Below are positions 1-7,914 of a stretch of 43,556 bases of DNA, piece by piece. The notes beneath the pieces were generated by a model. That model made no database searches and was not told where the DNA came from. It saw only the letters and a list, made by a program, of their open reading frames with translations. This DNA is from a virus. The position numbers and the translations under genes were made by a program. Positions within the stretch are counted from its first letter, which is position 1. The number at the start of each line of letters is the position of its first letter. The stretch covers positions 1 to 43,556 of IMG/VR virus record IMGVR_UViG_3300023174_000290; one strand, given 5' to 3'.

Positions 1-357
1 CCCCGCTTTCACAAGGAATTCTGAATCAATGGCGGATTCGGAATCAAAATATACCACATCGATTCCCATCTTTTGCGCATTTGCAGCTACTTGTGCTGCC
101 ATGTATGACTTACCAGAGCCTTCCAGACCAGCAAGTTCTGTTAACTTACCTACAGGAATACCTGCTAATTTTCCACGGCAAACAATAGAATCTAACCAGC
201 GACTTCCAGTTGGAATCCAATCGGTAACATCTGTTGGATTTTCTTCTGCTAAATCATAAGCAACTTCTCTACCACTCTTTTTATTTAAGAGAGTACGCAA
301 ATCATTAATAGAAACTTTTCCCGCTTCGTTTTTTTCAGTTTTTTTAGCCATTGCCAT
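1..357 (-). CDS. uvsX: RecA/UvsX-type recombinase, N-terminal part
   Basis: Only the first 119 codons are inside the window; the gene runs off the left edge. The visible part carries a RecA-like core: a G-I-P-V-G-K-L-T-E-L-A-G strand leading into the Walker A loop GLEGSGKS (about residues 77-84), then a YFDSESAIDSEF segment (about 103-114) resembling the second core strand of RecA/UvsX, where an acidic residue follows the adenine pocket. By family knowledge it would form filaments on single-stranded DNA and drive strand exchange in phage recombination and replication. The ATG at 357 is preferred because GGAG lies about 6 bases upstream; a second in-frame ATG follows two codons later. It lies directly downstream of the SSB gene, its expected functional partner, after a terminator hairpin. 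It could be another RecA-fold ATPase, but the DSESAID signature favours a recombinase. Confidence 0.82.
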   Translation of the reverse strand, partial: MAMAKKTEKNEAGKVSINDLRTLLNKKSGREVAYDLAEENPTDVTDWIPTGSRWLDSIVCRGKLAGIPVGKLTELAGLEGSGKSYMAAQVAANAQKMGIDVVYFDSESAIDSEFLVKAG

Positions 358-376
358 GTTATCTCCAGATAGAAAA

Positions 377-404
377 GAAGGCACAGAATTTCTCCTGTGC
401 CTTC
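377..404 (-). terminator. Intrinsic terminator after the SSB gene
   Basis: A perfect 10-bp inverted repeat (377-386 and 395-404) with an 8-base loop is followed, in the minus direction, by TTTTCTAT. It sits between the SSB stop codon (431) and the recombinase start (357), so it should reduce transcription from the abundant SSB gene into the recombinase gene. Confidence 0.75.
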
Positions 405-430
405 AGTGTAACTCAGATCAGCCGTTTTGT

Positions 431-1201
431 TTAGTTGCCAGTAAGTTCTTCAAAAGCAGCATCTACTGCACTTTTAGACTTCATTGGTACAGCAGCTGCA
501 AACTTTCTTGTTTCTGAAGAAACTGCCTCTGCTTCTTCGTCTGTATCTGCACCGGCAAGATATGCATCAAGAATTGTGCCAACTTCTTCAGAAGTCTTGC
601 GTTGATGAAGAGTTTCGAAATCTGGAAGAGTCTCCAGAAGTTCCTTGCACTCTACATCTGTACCTTGGCAAAGCTTGCTGGTCTTACGAGCAGGAGTTAC
701 CTTTGTTGTTGGGAAAGATTGACCCGGAGCCTTGCTGGCTGCAATAGTCAAATCAGTACCAGCTTCTGGATCTGTGATATCGCCGTAATCTGGATTTAGA
801 ACGAGATTGATAAGATCTTGATAGACAAGCTTACCATAGCCCCAAATCTTCAATCCTTCCTTTTCTTCACCACGAACCAATACTGGTGAGAAGAAACGCT
901 GGCGTGGCAAAAGCTTCTTAGCCATCTTTGCACTCTCTTCGTTCTTTTCCTTATAGAGCTTGCTTGCAAAATCACATGCTGGGCATGAATCCCCGTAGTT
1001 CTTCTTTGGACATAGGAATCCGCCTGTTGTCCCTAGCTCATAATGGAACCATGATTCCTTGAATGGATCACCGTCTGGTGTTGGAACGATACGGATAGAA
1101 TATGATTGTCCTTCCTTTGGACTCCAAAAATTTGTCTTGTTTCCACCCTTGTTGTTTAGTGCGTTAAGCTTTGCCTTCATCTTCTTTAGATCAATACCCA
1201 T
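431..1201 (-). CDS. 32: Single-stranded DNA-binding protein, T4 gp32-like
   Basis: 256 residues. The N-terminal region includes a zinc-binding set H53-C64-C73-C76 (H-X10-C-X8-C-X2-C), close to the H-C-C-C set of T4 gp32, inside a stretch typical of the gp32 OB-fold (KEGQSYSIRIVPTPDG just before, KLVYQDLINLVLNPDYGDI after). The extreme N-terminus is basic (KKMKAKLNALNNK), as expected for the cooperativity arm. The C-terminal tail is only moderately acidic. It would coat ssDNA at the replication fork and recruit the recombinase and polymerase. The start is supported by AAAGGAG 7 bases upstream. The leader contains hairpins that may permit autogenous translational control as in T4 (see separate entry). 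It is followed by a terminator and then the RecA/UvsX gene. Confidence 0.9.
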   Translation of the reverse strand: MGIDLKKMKAKLNALNNKGGNKTNFWSPKEGQSYSIRIVPTPDGDPFKESWFHYELGTTGGFLCPKKNYGDSCPACDFASKLYKEKNEESAKMAKKLLPRQRFFSPVLVRGEEKEGLKIWGYGKLVYQDLINLVLNPDYGDITDPEAGTDLTIAASKAPGQSFPTTKVTPARKTSKLCQGTDVECKELLETLPDFETLHQRKTSEEVGTILDAYLAGADTDEEAEAVSSETRKFAAAVPMKSKSAVDAAFEELTGN

Positions 1202-1220
1202 TTTACTTCTCCTTTATATG

Positions 1221-1277
1221 TCAGCGCGGTAAATCTCCCGGCTGATGGTTAGACTCTAACACGGTTTGTATCAGAGT
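1221..1277 (-). promoter_or_regulatory. Structured leader of the gp32-like mRNA
   Basis: Two inverted repeats lie in the 75-base gap upstream of the SSB start. The proximal one (1221-1245) pairs TCAGC-CGG with CCG-C-GCTGA around an 8-base loop with one bulged C. The distal one pairs 1253-1257 with 1273-1277. The proximal hairpin ends about 20 bases before the ATG and has no U tract, so it is not an obvious terminator. In T4, gp32 represses its own translation by nucleating on a pseudoknot in this position; similar control here is inference only. Confidence 0.35.
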
Positions 1278-1516
1278 TACAACACAAACATTTCTTCTTT
1301 CTTCTTTACTTCGCCTACCACCGTATTCCAATTAAAGATACGGAAATCCTGTGCTTCTAAATCCCATACTACTTCCATTCCTTCTACAAGTCTAGTGTTC
1401 TTTGACTTCCGAATCTTTTCTGGGACAAATTGACTAGGTAGATCCTTTAGCTTTGCAAATTGCATGCTACGGAATTGTCCATTCTTTTTTCTATAAAGCG
1501 CTTTATAGGTTTTCAT
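1277..1516 (-). CDS. Small conserved phage protein of unknown function
   Basis: 79 residues, basic N-terminal half and mixed beta-like composition. It begins MKTYKALYRKKNGQFRSMQF and contains L-K-D-L-P, then an EGMEVVWDLEAQDFRIFNWN segment (about 45-64). I recall similar small proteins (a positively charged strand, KDLP, VWD and FRxFNW) from large phages, but no function can be named. The start is supported by GAGG 4-5 bases upstream of the ATG. The gene sits 7 bases after the FtsZ-like gene and just ahead of the SSB gene, in a replication/recombination cluster. A perfect palindrome overlaps codons 4-9. Confidence 0.72.
   Translation of the reverse strand: MKTYKALYRKKNGQFRSMQFAKLKDLPSQFVPEKIRKSKNTRLVEGMEVVWDLEAQDFRIFNWNTVVGEVKKKEEMFVL
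1491..1508. repeat. Perfect 18-bp palindrome near a start codon
   Basis: CTATAAAGCGCTTTATAG reads identically on both strands. It lies inside codons 4-9 of the small gene at 1277-1516, some 10-25 bases after its start codon. As DNA it could be a dimeric-protein site; as RNA it could fold into a short hairpin with a GCGC loop next to the ribosome binding site. Chance occurrence cannot be excluded. Confidence 0.4.
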
Positions 1517-1523
1517 ATATCCT

Positions 1524-2351
1524 CTATTGTTGAATAAATTTACTATATGCTACAACATAACAAAAGCTTTGTTCAGCCTTAGTGCCTCTTATAGTATAAG
1601 AACATTTTGTATTGTCAACATTTTTATTTTTGATTTTTTCTTTTATTTTTTTATGTAATGTTTTATCGTTTTCTAATGTTTCTTCGTTGATATAGAAATT
1701 GTATATTTTATTATCTGAATGTTTTATTGGATAAAACATATTCTCAATATCAGAATTAATATCGTAATAGCCAAAGCTTATTATTCTACTAATATCATTA
1801 GGCTGATACGAATTATCTATTAATGCGTCTATAACATCTAATTTAATGTAGTTTGTCAGCGAATTAAATATTAGATTATAATATTTGTTATCAAATTCAT
1901 TTATAGAAGTATCAGACATTAAAGTTTCTATAGAATTATCATCGAACAAAAATATCTTTTCAAATACACCAGATCTAGCATATTGTTGAAAGACATTAAA
2001 AGCTAATTTATCTTGCAACTGGCCTTTAGAAGTCAAAAAATCAACCGTTGGTCTTATGTATACAATTGATATTTTTTTATCTTTTATCTGTTGAAGAATT
2101 CTTAAAGCACTTGAAAGAACTTCTGCATCGCCGCTAGTTACAAATAATACTTCTTCTGAAATATCAGAGAAAAATTCTGACATGTCTGGGGTTTTGCTTT
2201 CATATTCTTCAGGAGTTTTTTGACGTTTTAAACTAAAACAGTTATCCCCTTCAATATCTTTATCTATTAATTTAATATTATATTCTTTGGAGTTTTCAAA
2301 GACTTCTCCAAGATCGCACGCTTTTGGTCCTAAACAAATAACTGTTAACAT
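1524..2351 (-). CDS. Possible divergent FtsZ/tubulin-fold protein
   Basis: 275 residues with no clear signature, but the order of elements recalls the FtsZ/tubulin GTPase domain: an opening hydrophobic strand with a glycine (MLTVICLGPKACDLG), a second strand ending in acid residues (YNIKLIDKD, 24-32), a strand-loop-helix (VLFVTSGDAEVLSSALRIL, 68-86) where FtsZ has its glycine-rich tubulin signature, then ISIVYIRPTVDFLTSKG (94-110) like the FtsZ strand ending in a conserved proline, and KIFLFDDNSIE (132-142) like the FtsZ 'Nd.L' strand. The GGGTGT/S loop itself is absent, so GTP hydrolysis is doubtful. The start has AAAGG upstream and the gene follows the DNA polymerase by one base. It could instead be another Rossmann-like protein. 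Seen: the order of motifs. Inferred: the fold. Confidence 0.4.
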   Translation of the reverse strand: MLTVICLGPKACDLGEVFENSKEYNIKLIDKDIEGDNCFSLKRQKTPEEYESKTPDMSEFFSDISEEVLFVTSGDAEVLSSALRILQQIKDKKISIVYIRPTVDFLTSKGQLQDKLAFNVFQQYARSGVFEKIFLFDDNSIETLMSDTSINEFDNKYYNLIFNSLTNYIKLDVIDALIDNSYQPNDISRIISFGYYDINSDIENMFYPIKHSDNKIYNFYINEETLENDKTLHKKIKEKIKNKNVDNTKCSYTIRGTKAEQSFCYVVAYSKFIQQ

Positions 2352-2352
2352 A

Positions 2353-3564
2353 TTATGCCTTTAGATTTAGTTTCTTCATTTCACCAAAGTTTTTACCTGC
2401 TTTTATATTAACAGTAAATTTTCCATATGATGTATCTTGCAAAATATTAATTATATTTAATATTTCGTCTTTCTCATCATCGCTCATATCCAATACAAAT
2501 TCATCATGTATCATGAAAGATACAAATGACTTTTTGTTTTGTAAATAATCATCTACTTTAATTATTTGACGATGAAATAAATCAATAAAAGTTGATTGAT
2601 TTAAATAGGATATAGCATGATGTTCGTCTGATTCTATCTTTCTATCATACGGCGTATTAACGTAGCCGTCAACCCAATATTTATTTTTCAAGCCATTCTT
2701 ATCATAATATTTTCCAAGAACAGAATCATACTTCTGCGCTAATGGAGAATTAGAGTTGTACAACCAAGAAGTTGCTACCTCCTTAGCCTGCGTTCTTGTT
2801 AGCTCCTTGTTAAACAAGTTTTCTGAACACCATAAATGTAAATCGCCTTCTGGCTGTTCTTTACCCATAAGAGCTAAGGCTGTTCTTAATTCCGCTGCGT
2901 TCATGTCGAAGCAAACAAACCAATCGTTCTTAGGCTTCAAAATGCTTCGATATTGTTTTGGAAATGTTAAAATAGGAAAGCTATCTTTTTTAACGGTCAA
3001 TCTGCCAGTGATACTTCCAAACATATTATAATTTATGTTATTATTTCCATTTACGATTTTACGATAAAAATTCATTGCTTCTTTTTTATAAAGAATATTT
3101 TGTATATTATCGACATCAATATTTAACTCACGATATTTAATGTCGTGGATAAGCTCCGTGAATCTTTTAAAGAAATCGTATTGCTTTGGCTTAGTATTAT
3201 TTTTAAAGATATCTTCACAAATTTTATTTTTTAATTCACAATAATCAATTAAAAATTTCTTTGGCGTTAAATCATAGAAGCAATTTTCCTTAAGAGAAAT
3301 TTTAGCTTCAATAAATGAATTGATAAATGACTTTAATTTATTATTAACATCATTCCATTCTTCTTTTAAATGCTCTGGGCAGCAATCATCTAGCGACTTA
3401 CCATTCGCATAAATAGACGCATATTGAACATCCATGTTCTTTAAAAAGGCAGAATAACTCCACGTTTTATTCATGGAGTTATTGAGGGGAGTATTAAATA
3501 TTAAATTTTTATCACTGTATACTGCGACACAATCTTTTTTATCGTCAAGTGTTTGAAATAACAA
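2353..3564 (-). CDS. Compact family A DNA polymerase
   Basis: 403 residues with a recognisable Pol I palm and fingers: TGRL at 186-189, motif A FDMNAAELR (catalytic D220, E225, R227), a shortened motif B RTQAK...WLYN (R257, K261), a YVNTPYDRKIES segment (301-312) matching the 'T..GR.R' loop, and motif C IHDE (352-355). It would extend DNA primers on the phage genome. No 3'-5' or 5'-3' exonuclease domain is visible and the thumb region is small, so it is well below the usual length of family A replicases. Motif A departs from the normal DYSQIELR. The start appears to be TTG at 3564 with GAGG 6 bases upstream; the next in-frame ATG is 30 codons later. T4 itself uses a family B enzyme, so this phage either replaced it or carries this one in addition. 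Confidence 0.85.
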   Translation of the reverse strand: MLFQTLDDKKDCVAVYSDKNLIFNTPLNNSMNKTWSYSAFLKNMDVQYASIYANGKSLDDCCPEHLKEEWNDVNNKLKSFINSFIEAKISLKENCFYDLTPKKFLIDYCELKNKICEDIFKNNTKPKQYDFFKRFTELIHDIKYRELNIDVDNIQNILYKKEAMNFYRKIVNGNNNINYNMFGSITGRLTVKKDSFPILTFPKQYRSILKPKNDWFVCFDMNAAELRTALALMGKEQPEGDLHLWCSENLFNKELTRTQAKEVATSWLYNSNSPLAQKYDSVLGKYYDKNGLKNKYWVDGYVNTPYDRKIESDEHHAISYLNQSTFIDLFHRQIIKVDDYLQNKKSFVSFMIHDEFVLDMSDDEKDEILNIINILQDTSYGKFTVNIKAGKNFGEMKKLNLKA

Positions 3565-3572
3565 ATTAACCT

Positions 3573-4844
3573 CTAGAATTTTATGCTTCTCACTGTATAA
3601 TTTGTTGCATCGTCTAACTGCTCTTCGTGAATAATATTTTTAGATTTATAGAACAAAATATTATTATAATTTTTAAAATATTTATTAATATATTTTAAAG
3701 CTTTATCATTTTTATTTATTCTAACGTACTGTATTGATTCTCTTACTATATTATCAAATTCGTCTTGTGTCAAGTTCCTTTTAAATTCATAATTTTTAAA
3801 AAAAGTATATAATCTTATCCAATATTCATCCGTGAAATCTTTAAAAAACATTGATTTAGACGGTTTATCTCTTTTAAACACTGTATTATGTTGAGAATTT
3901 TTTTCACATAATAGTTTATAAGATTTTTGATAATATTCATTGTTTTCTAAATATTTTTCATAAAATTCATAATAAACATTCTTTAATTCATCTAATTCTT
4001 TACTATAAAGTTTTTGGTAATATTTATCAAATAATTTTTTAGAATTAATAATATCATATTTTTTTAAATAAGGTGCCATGGCTGGAGAATTGATATCTGC
4101 TATCAATCTCCAAGGAACATTAACGTCGATTCTGAATCCAAATCTCAAACAAGCTTCTGCAAATATTATAAATTGTTTTGTATTTAAAAATTGATCATAT
4201 TTTTTTAGATCATCATCGGTTTCTACGTTAGCAATATCAAAAATCAATCCGCTAGCGAATCCTAGAAAGTTACTTGATAATATTGTAGCGCCACGGGTTA
4301 TATAAGATTCTTTTATTATTGTAAATAGATAATTATTAAACTCATTCACGAAAGTTTTATGATTTGTGATTTTAGAATTTAATTCATAATCTTTTAAAGA
4401 TGTATTTTTAAAATCTTTTATTAAATTATCTTTTGTAACCGCTGAATAAATATCTAAATCTATATATGCTCTATGTATTTGTAAAGTAGTCATTGGATTG
4501 TTGGCTTCTACTTTGCCAATTAATAAAGCTTTTTCCATGTAGCTTTTCATAGCTAAATATGCATCAGCAACAAAGTTTAATAATTTAAATTGTTTACCAT
4601 TAAAACCAGTAACTGATACTAGATCTGCTTTTGGATTTTTTAATTCTACTAAATTAGCATCAAAGTCTATCAAACCATACATAGAATTATCTAAAAATAA
4701 ATCTGCGAATGGAATTGCATTACCATAATCTTCTAGTGTCTGTACGTTTTTAATAAAATATTCGTAATAAACTTTTCTATCTTCAAATAAAACACCAGTT
4801 GAAGGTACTCTGTTATTACCAAATGGTTTTGAAGTTATATTCAT
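3573..4844 (-). CDS. Large protein of unknown function, probably tail-associated
   Basis: 423 residues, rich in Lys, Tyr, Phe and Asn, without a signal peptide or membrane segments. Readable features are an N-terminal part with FIKNVQTLEDYGNAIPFADL and YGLIDFD (about 35-65), a middle with FRIDVNVPWRLIADINSPAM, and a long charged, predicted helical C-terminal half. I do not recognise a family with a known function, although similar proteins occur beside baseplate genes in large myophages. I chose ATG 4844, just after the stop of the upstream baseplate gene; an upstream ATG at 4874 would add a poor MIIIMLADKN extension inside that gene. Context at the end of the tail module suggests a virion or assembly role. 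Codon use is very AT-rich, like its two downstream neighbours. Confidence 0.65.
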   Translation of the reverse strand: MNITSKPFGNNRVPSTGVLFEDRKVYYEYFIKNVQTLEDYGNAIPFADLFLDNSMYGLIDFDANLVELKNPKADLVSVTGFNGKQFKLLNFVADAYLAMKSYMEKALLIGKVEANNPMTTLQIHRAYIDLDIYSAVTKDNLIKDFKNTSLKDYELNSKITNHKTFVNEFNNYLFTIIKESYITRGATILSSNFLGFASGLIFDIANVETDDDLKKYDQFLNTKQFIIFAEACLRFGFRIDVNVPWRLIADINSPAMAPYLKKYDIINSKKLFDKYYQKLYSKELDELKNVYYEFYEKYLENNEYYQKSYKLLCEKNSQHNTVFKRDKPSKSMFFKDFTDEYWIRLYTFFKNYEFKRNLTQDEFDNIVRESIQYVRINKNDKALKYINKYFKNYNNILFYKSKNIIHEEQLDDATNYTVRSIKF

Positions 4845-4848
4845 ATTT

Positions 4849-7554
4849 TTATCCGCAAGCATTATTATTATCATCGTCTATACGATCACGATACTTATGT
4901 GCTTTAAATACAGAATTCAAAGTTGTATTAAATACATTTTCATTGATATTTGTTTCAACATCAACAACTAAATAATAACCACCTATTCCTACATTATCTT
5001 GTAAATCAACAGTTCGAACTTCTTGTTTATTATCTTTTAAATAAAAAGTTCTTTTATGTTCAATAAAAGAGGCATATGGCTCAATATAGATAATATCACC
5101 GGGTCTATATATATTATTTCCAAACATTTCTATTTTTGCATCATACACTTGTTTAATTAATGAAACATTATCTTTGCCTTCTTGCGCAGCAACAGCTTCT
5201 CTATAAAAAGGAGAATCTACTTTAGAAAATGTTATTTTTTTAACGATTCCACTGTCAGTGCCTATTCTAAAATGAAAAATGCCTTCGTTATTGTCTGTTT
5301 TCTCATCTCCAATTTTTTTACCATTAAATTGACTAGAGCAATAAACAAAAAGATAACTTGCAACATCATGCGATAATGGTGATTCATAATCAATATTTAT
5401 TTTAGAAAGCAAGTTTTTTTTATCAAGATCAGATATATTTTTTATTGGCATTTTTGAATTTTCGTCTTTAGATAAAGACGAAAAAATAGAACTATCAATA
5501 TTTAATATTGGATCTTTTTTGTTGCTATCTAATGGAGCAGCTAAGTGTATAGTAGATATTCTTAAAGTACTATTAATCTTAGTACTTTGACCAAAGTGCT
5601 TTGGTGAAACAGAAGATATTACTAATTGTGATATAATATCTTTTAAAAAATTTAATACAGGATATGTACTTTTACCTTGGCGAATAATTTTATCAATTAA
5701 AAAAGAATATAAATTTTCAAATGCGATAGGCACATCAGCAAGATTAATCGTTATGTTTTTTGTTAATGCCTCTGTTGATCCGCCAGAACCTATATAATCC
5801 ACTGGTATTTCTAAATTTATATTTCCTAAAATAATTTTAGGAATATCATTTAATGGTCGCAAAAGTCTTATACATTCTAACGCCGCGTCCAATACATCAC
5901 CAAGAAAAACAAACTTAACATTTACAAAACCATCTTTATCTACTTTTGCTTCTTCATTATCGCTTGTTTGTCTTTTTTGTGCGTTTTCTGCAACTTCTTT
6001 AGATTTTTCTGGCGTTGTGCCGAATGTTTTTGATTTAGTGCCTAAATCTTTTTCTAATTGTTCTTTTTCTTTTTTTCTTTGTTCGGCATTTAACAGTAAA
6101 ATACTATTAACTTTTCTTGAATTTTTTAAATTCTCTATTCTGATAAAATCGGCTGCCTCTAAAGCTTCACCGCCAACGTTAAAAAAAGAACCAAAAGATC
6201 CATAATCATTTCCAGTAACTCCAATTGCGCTTGGGTCTAGTTGAACTTTAAAAATACCCGTGTAAGAACTTTCTACATTAATATTTAATATAGACTGTAT
6301 AATACCGGAATATAGATCTTTTGTTGCAGCTTGATATTTTTTTTGTAGTTCTTCTAATTTTCCTTTATATCTTTCATCTGTTTCATCTTTTTGTTTTTTA
6401 GTTAATTCTTTAGGATTCTTTCCATCTTTACATTTTTGTTTTTTAATATCTTTTTCTTTAGTATCAACAAGCACTTGATATTCTTTTTTAACAGCTATGT
6501 ATTCTTTATAATTATTTGATATTTTAAATACATCTGCTTCTTTTGAAGTTAACAATCTATCGATTGACGCATGATATTCAATTTTTAAAACTATATTTCC
6601 ATTTTCGCTAAAATCAATAGAATGAGAATAGGGAGTTAATAATAAAATAACTTTTGCTGTACTGATAGCTGTTTTTATTTCTTTTAAATCATTTCCAGTA
6701 ATACCTAAATTTTCAAAATAATGCTCCGGTGGCATAGCATATCCAACAAGAGCTTTAATTCTATAATAATGCAAATTTGGTTCTAATTCTTTACTTTCTG
6801 TTGTTAAATTACTTTTAAATCTAGAAGACTGATTAACTAAATCAGAATATCCAAAAGTTAAATCTTCAGGTAATCCATGAATGGTATTAGCAGGTTGCGC
6901 AAATCTAACATCGTCTGGTCTAATATTAATTGTTCTTAAGAGATCATCAGGCGATTGAATATGTAATTCTAAATTAGCTACTATATTTGTATTGACTTCG
7001 GCTGGATTTGTTCCTTTATACGAATAAGAGAATGATTTAATTCCTACGCCATTTAATCGTCCGCTACCTTTTAAAACATTATCTAAAGTGTCATTTATGT
7101 AATCTGGTGAGTCTTTTGAACCGCTAAACCCAACAGACATATCATCAAATGGGATTCTCCAATCATATCCCTGCAAAGAATTAGCAGGTGCCGTTTCTCC
7201 ACTTTGCTTAGATGGGGCGGCATAAAATGTTTTATATAATTTTATAGACGGTTGCAGCAAAGATAAAACAGTTGGAGGGATTTTGTAAAAAAACCTACTC
7301 ATCGCAGGATTTTTTGTTATTAAACTTGTTATACTGTATATGTCATCTGAATCTGGGATTGCGCTTTGACCGCGCATGGTTGAAAAATTTCTATACGTGA
7401 CTAACTTTCTGTCTCTGCCGCCAACTTCAATAAGTTTGTCTAAAATAAGATCAACATTTAGCATTAATGCAGCTTGTTCGCCAAATATAATTTGTTTAGC
7501 AGCTGTGGCATCATCGCTTATTGTCGCTGACGTATCAGGTCTTTCAGTGGCCAT
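4849..7554 (-). CDS. Large baseplate/tail-hub structural protein
   Basis: 901 residues. The N-terminal third contains mixed beta sequence, the middle has a highly charged Lys/Glu coiled region (about 355-400), and the C-terminal part ends in an element typical of tail hub proteins: FGNNIYRPGDIIYIEP followed by GYYLVVDVETNIN. The 'N.f.PGd.iyi.P' pattern resembles loops in gpD/gp27/VgrG-like hubs, which fits its place right after a LysM/gp53-like gene and behind the tape measure gene. It has AGGAT upstream of the ATG. It is much longer than T4 gp27 (391 residues). Exact baseplate identity is uncertain; structural role by context. Confidence 0.6.
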   Translation of the reverse strand: MATERPDTSATISDDATAAKQIIFGEQAALMLNVDLILDKLIEVGGRDRKLVTYRNFSTMRGQSAIPDSDDIYSITSLITKNPAMSRFFYKIPPTVLSLLQPSIKLYKTFYAAPSKQSGETAPANSLQGYDWRIPFDDMSVGFSGSKDSPDYINDTLDNVLKGSGRLNGVGIKSFSYSYKGTNPAEVNTNIVANLELHIQSPDDLLRTINIRPDDVRFAQPANTIHGLPEDLTFGYSDLVNQSSRFKSNLTTESKELEPNLHYYRIKALVGYAMPPEHYFENLGITGNDLKEIKTAISTAKVILLLTPYSHSIDFSENGNIVLKIEYHASIDRLLTSKEADVFKISNNYKEYIAVKKEYQVLVDTKEKDIKKQKCKDGKNPKELTKKQKDETDERYKGKLEELQKKYQAATKDLYSGIIQSILNINVESSYTGIFKVQLDPSAIGVTGNDYGSFGSFFNVGGEALEAADFIRIENLKNSRKVNSILLLNAEQRKKEKEQLEKDLGTKSKTFGTTPEKSKEVAENAQKRQTSDNEEAKVDKDGFVNVKFVFLGDVLDAALECIRLLRPLNDIPKIILGNINLEIPVDYIGSGGSTEALTKNITINLADVPIAFENLYSFLIDKIIRQGKSTYPVLNFLKDIISQLVISSVSPKHFGQSTKINSTLRISTIHLAAPLDSNKKDPILNIDSSIFSSLSKDENSKMPIKNISDLDKKNLLSKINIDYESPLSHDVASYLFVYCSSQFNGKKIGDEKTDNNEGIFHFRIGTDSGIVKKITFSKVDSPFYREAVAAQEGKDNVSLIKQVYDAKIEMFGNNIYRPGDIIYIEPYASFIEHKRTFYLKDNKQEVRTVDLQDNVGIGGYYLVVDVETNINENVFNTTLNSVFKAHKYRDRIDDDNNNACG

Positions 7555-7557
7555 TTT

Positions 7558-7896
7558 TTATCCTAACAAATAATTTAATACTTTTGGTAGAGGTAAAGGG
7601 ATATATATTATATCACCTATTTTAACATGAGATTCGGTAGGCTTATTGTTAAATTTTGCTATAACCCACCAAGCAGTAGAATCACCATAAAAATGATAAG
7701 CTAATTTATAATAGCTATCACCAGTTTGCCAAATATAAGTAGAAATATCAAATTTATTTAAATCATCTTTAGAAGGATATTTAAAATTTGGTGTTTCAAA
7801 TTGACGAATAAATTTTACATTACGATTTCTAAAAACTTCTTTATATATTTCATTATTATTTTTTAATATATCTCTATCTTTATATCTATCGGCCAT
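7558..7896 (-). CDS. 53: LysM-type baseplate protein, T4 gp53-like
   Basis: 112 residues. The C-terminal two thirds form a LysM-like pattern: WQTGDSYYKLAYHFYGDSTAWWVIAKFN followed about 15 residues later by IGDIIYIP. In this family (gp53 of T4, gpX of P2 and relatives) the module joins baseplate components or the hub to the tube rather than digesting cell wall. No catalytic motif is present. The start has AAGG upstream. It lies 18 bases after the preceding tail gene and 3 bases before the 901-residue hub protein, consistent with co-assembly. Confidence 0.72.
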   Translation of the reverse strand: MADRYKDRDILKNNNEIYKEVFRNRNVKFIRQFETPNFKYPSKDDLNKFDISTYIWQTGDSYYKLAYHFYGDSTAWWVIAKFNNKPTESHVKIGDIIYIPLPLPKVLNYLLG

Positions 7897-7914
7897 ATAA
7901 ATTTACCTTAAAGT

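Noticed and set aside
1524-2351. Annotating the FtsZ-like protein as an active GTPase
   Set aside because: The GGGTGTG/S signature loop is absent, so only a fold resemblance can be suggested.
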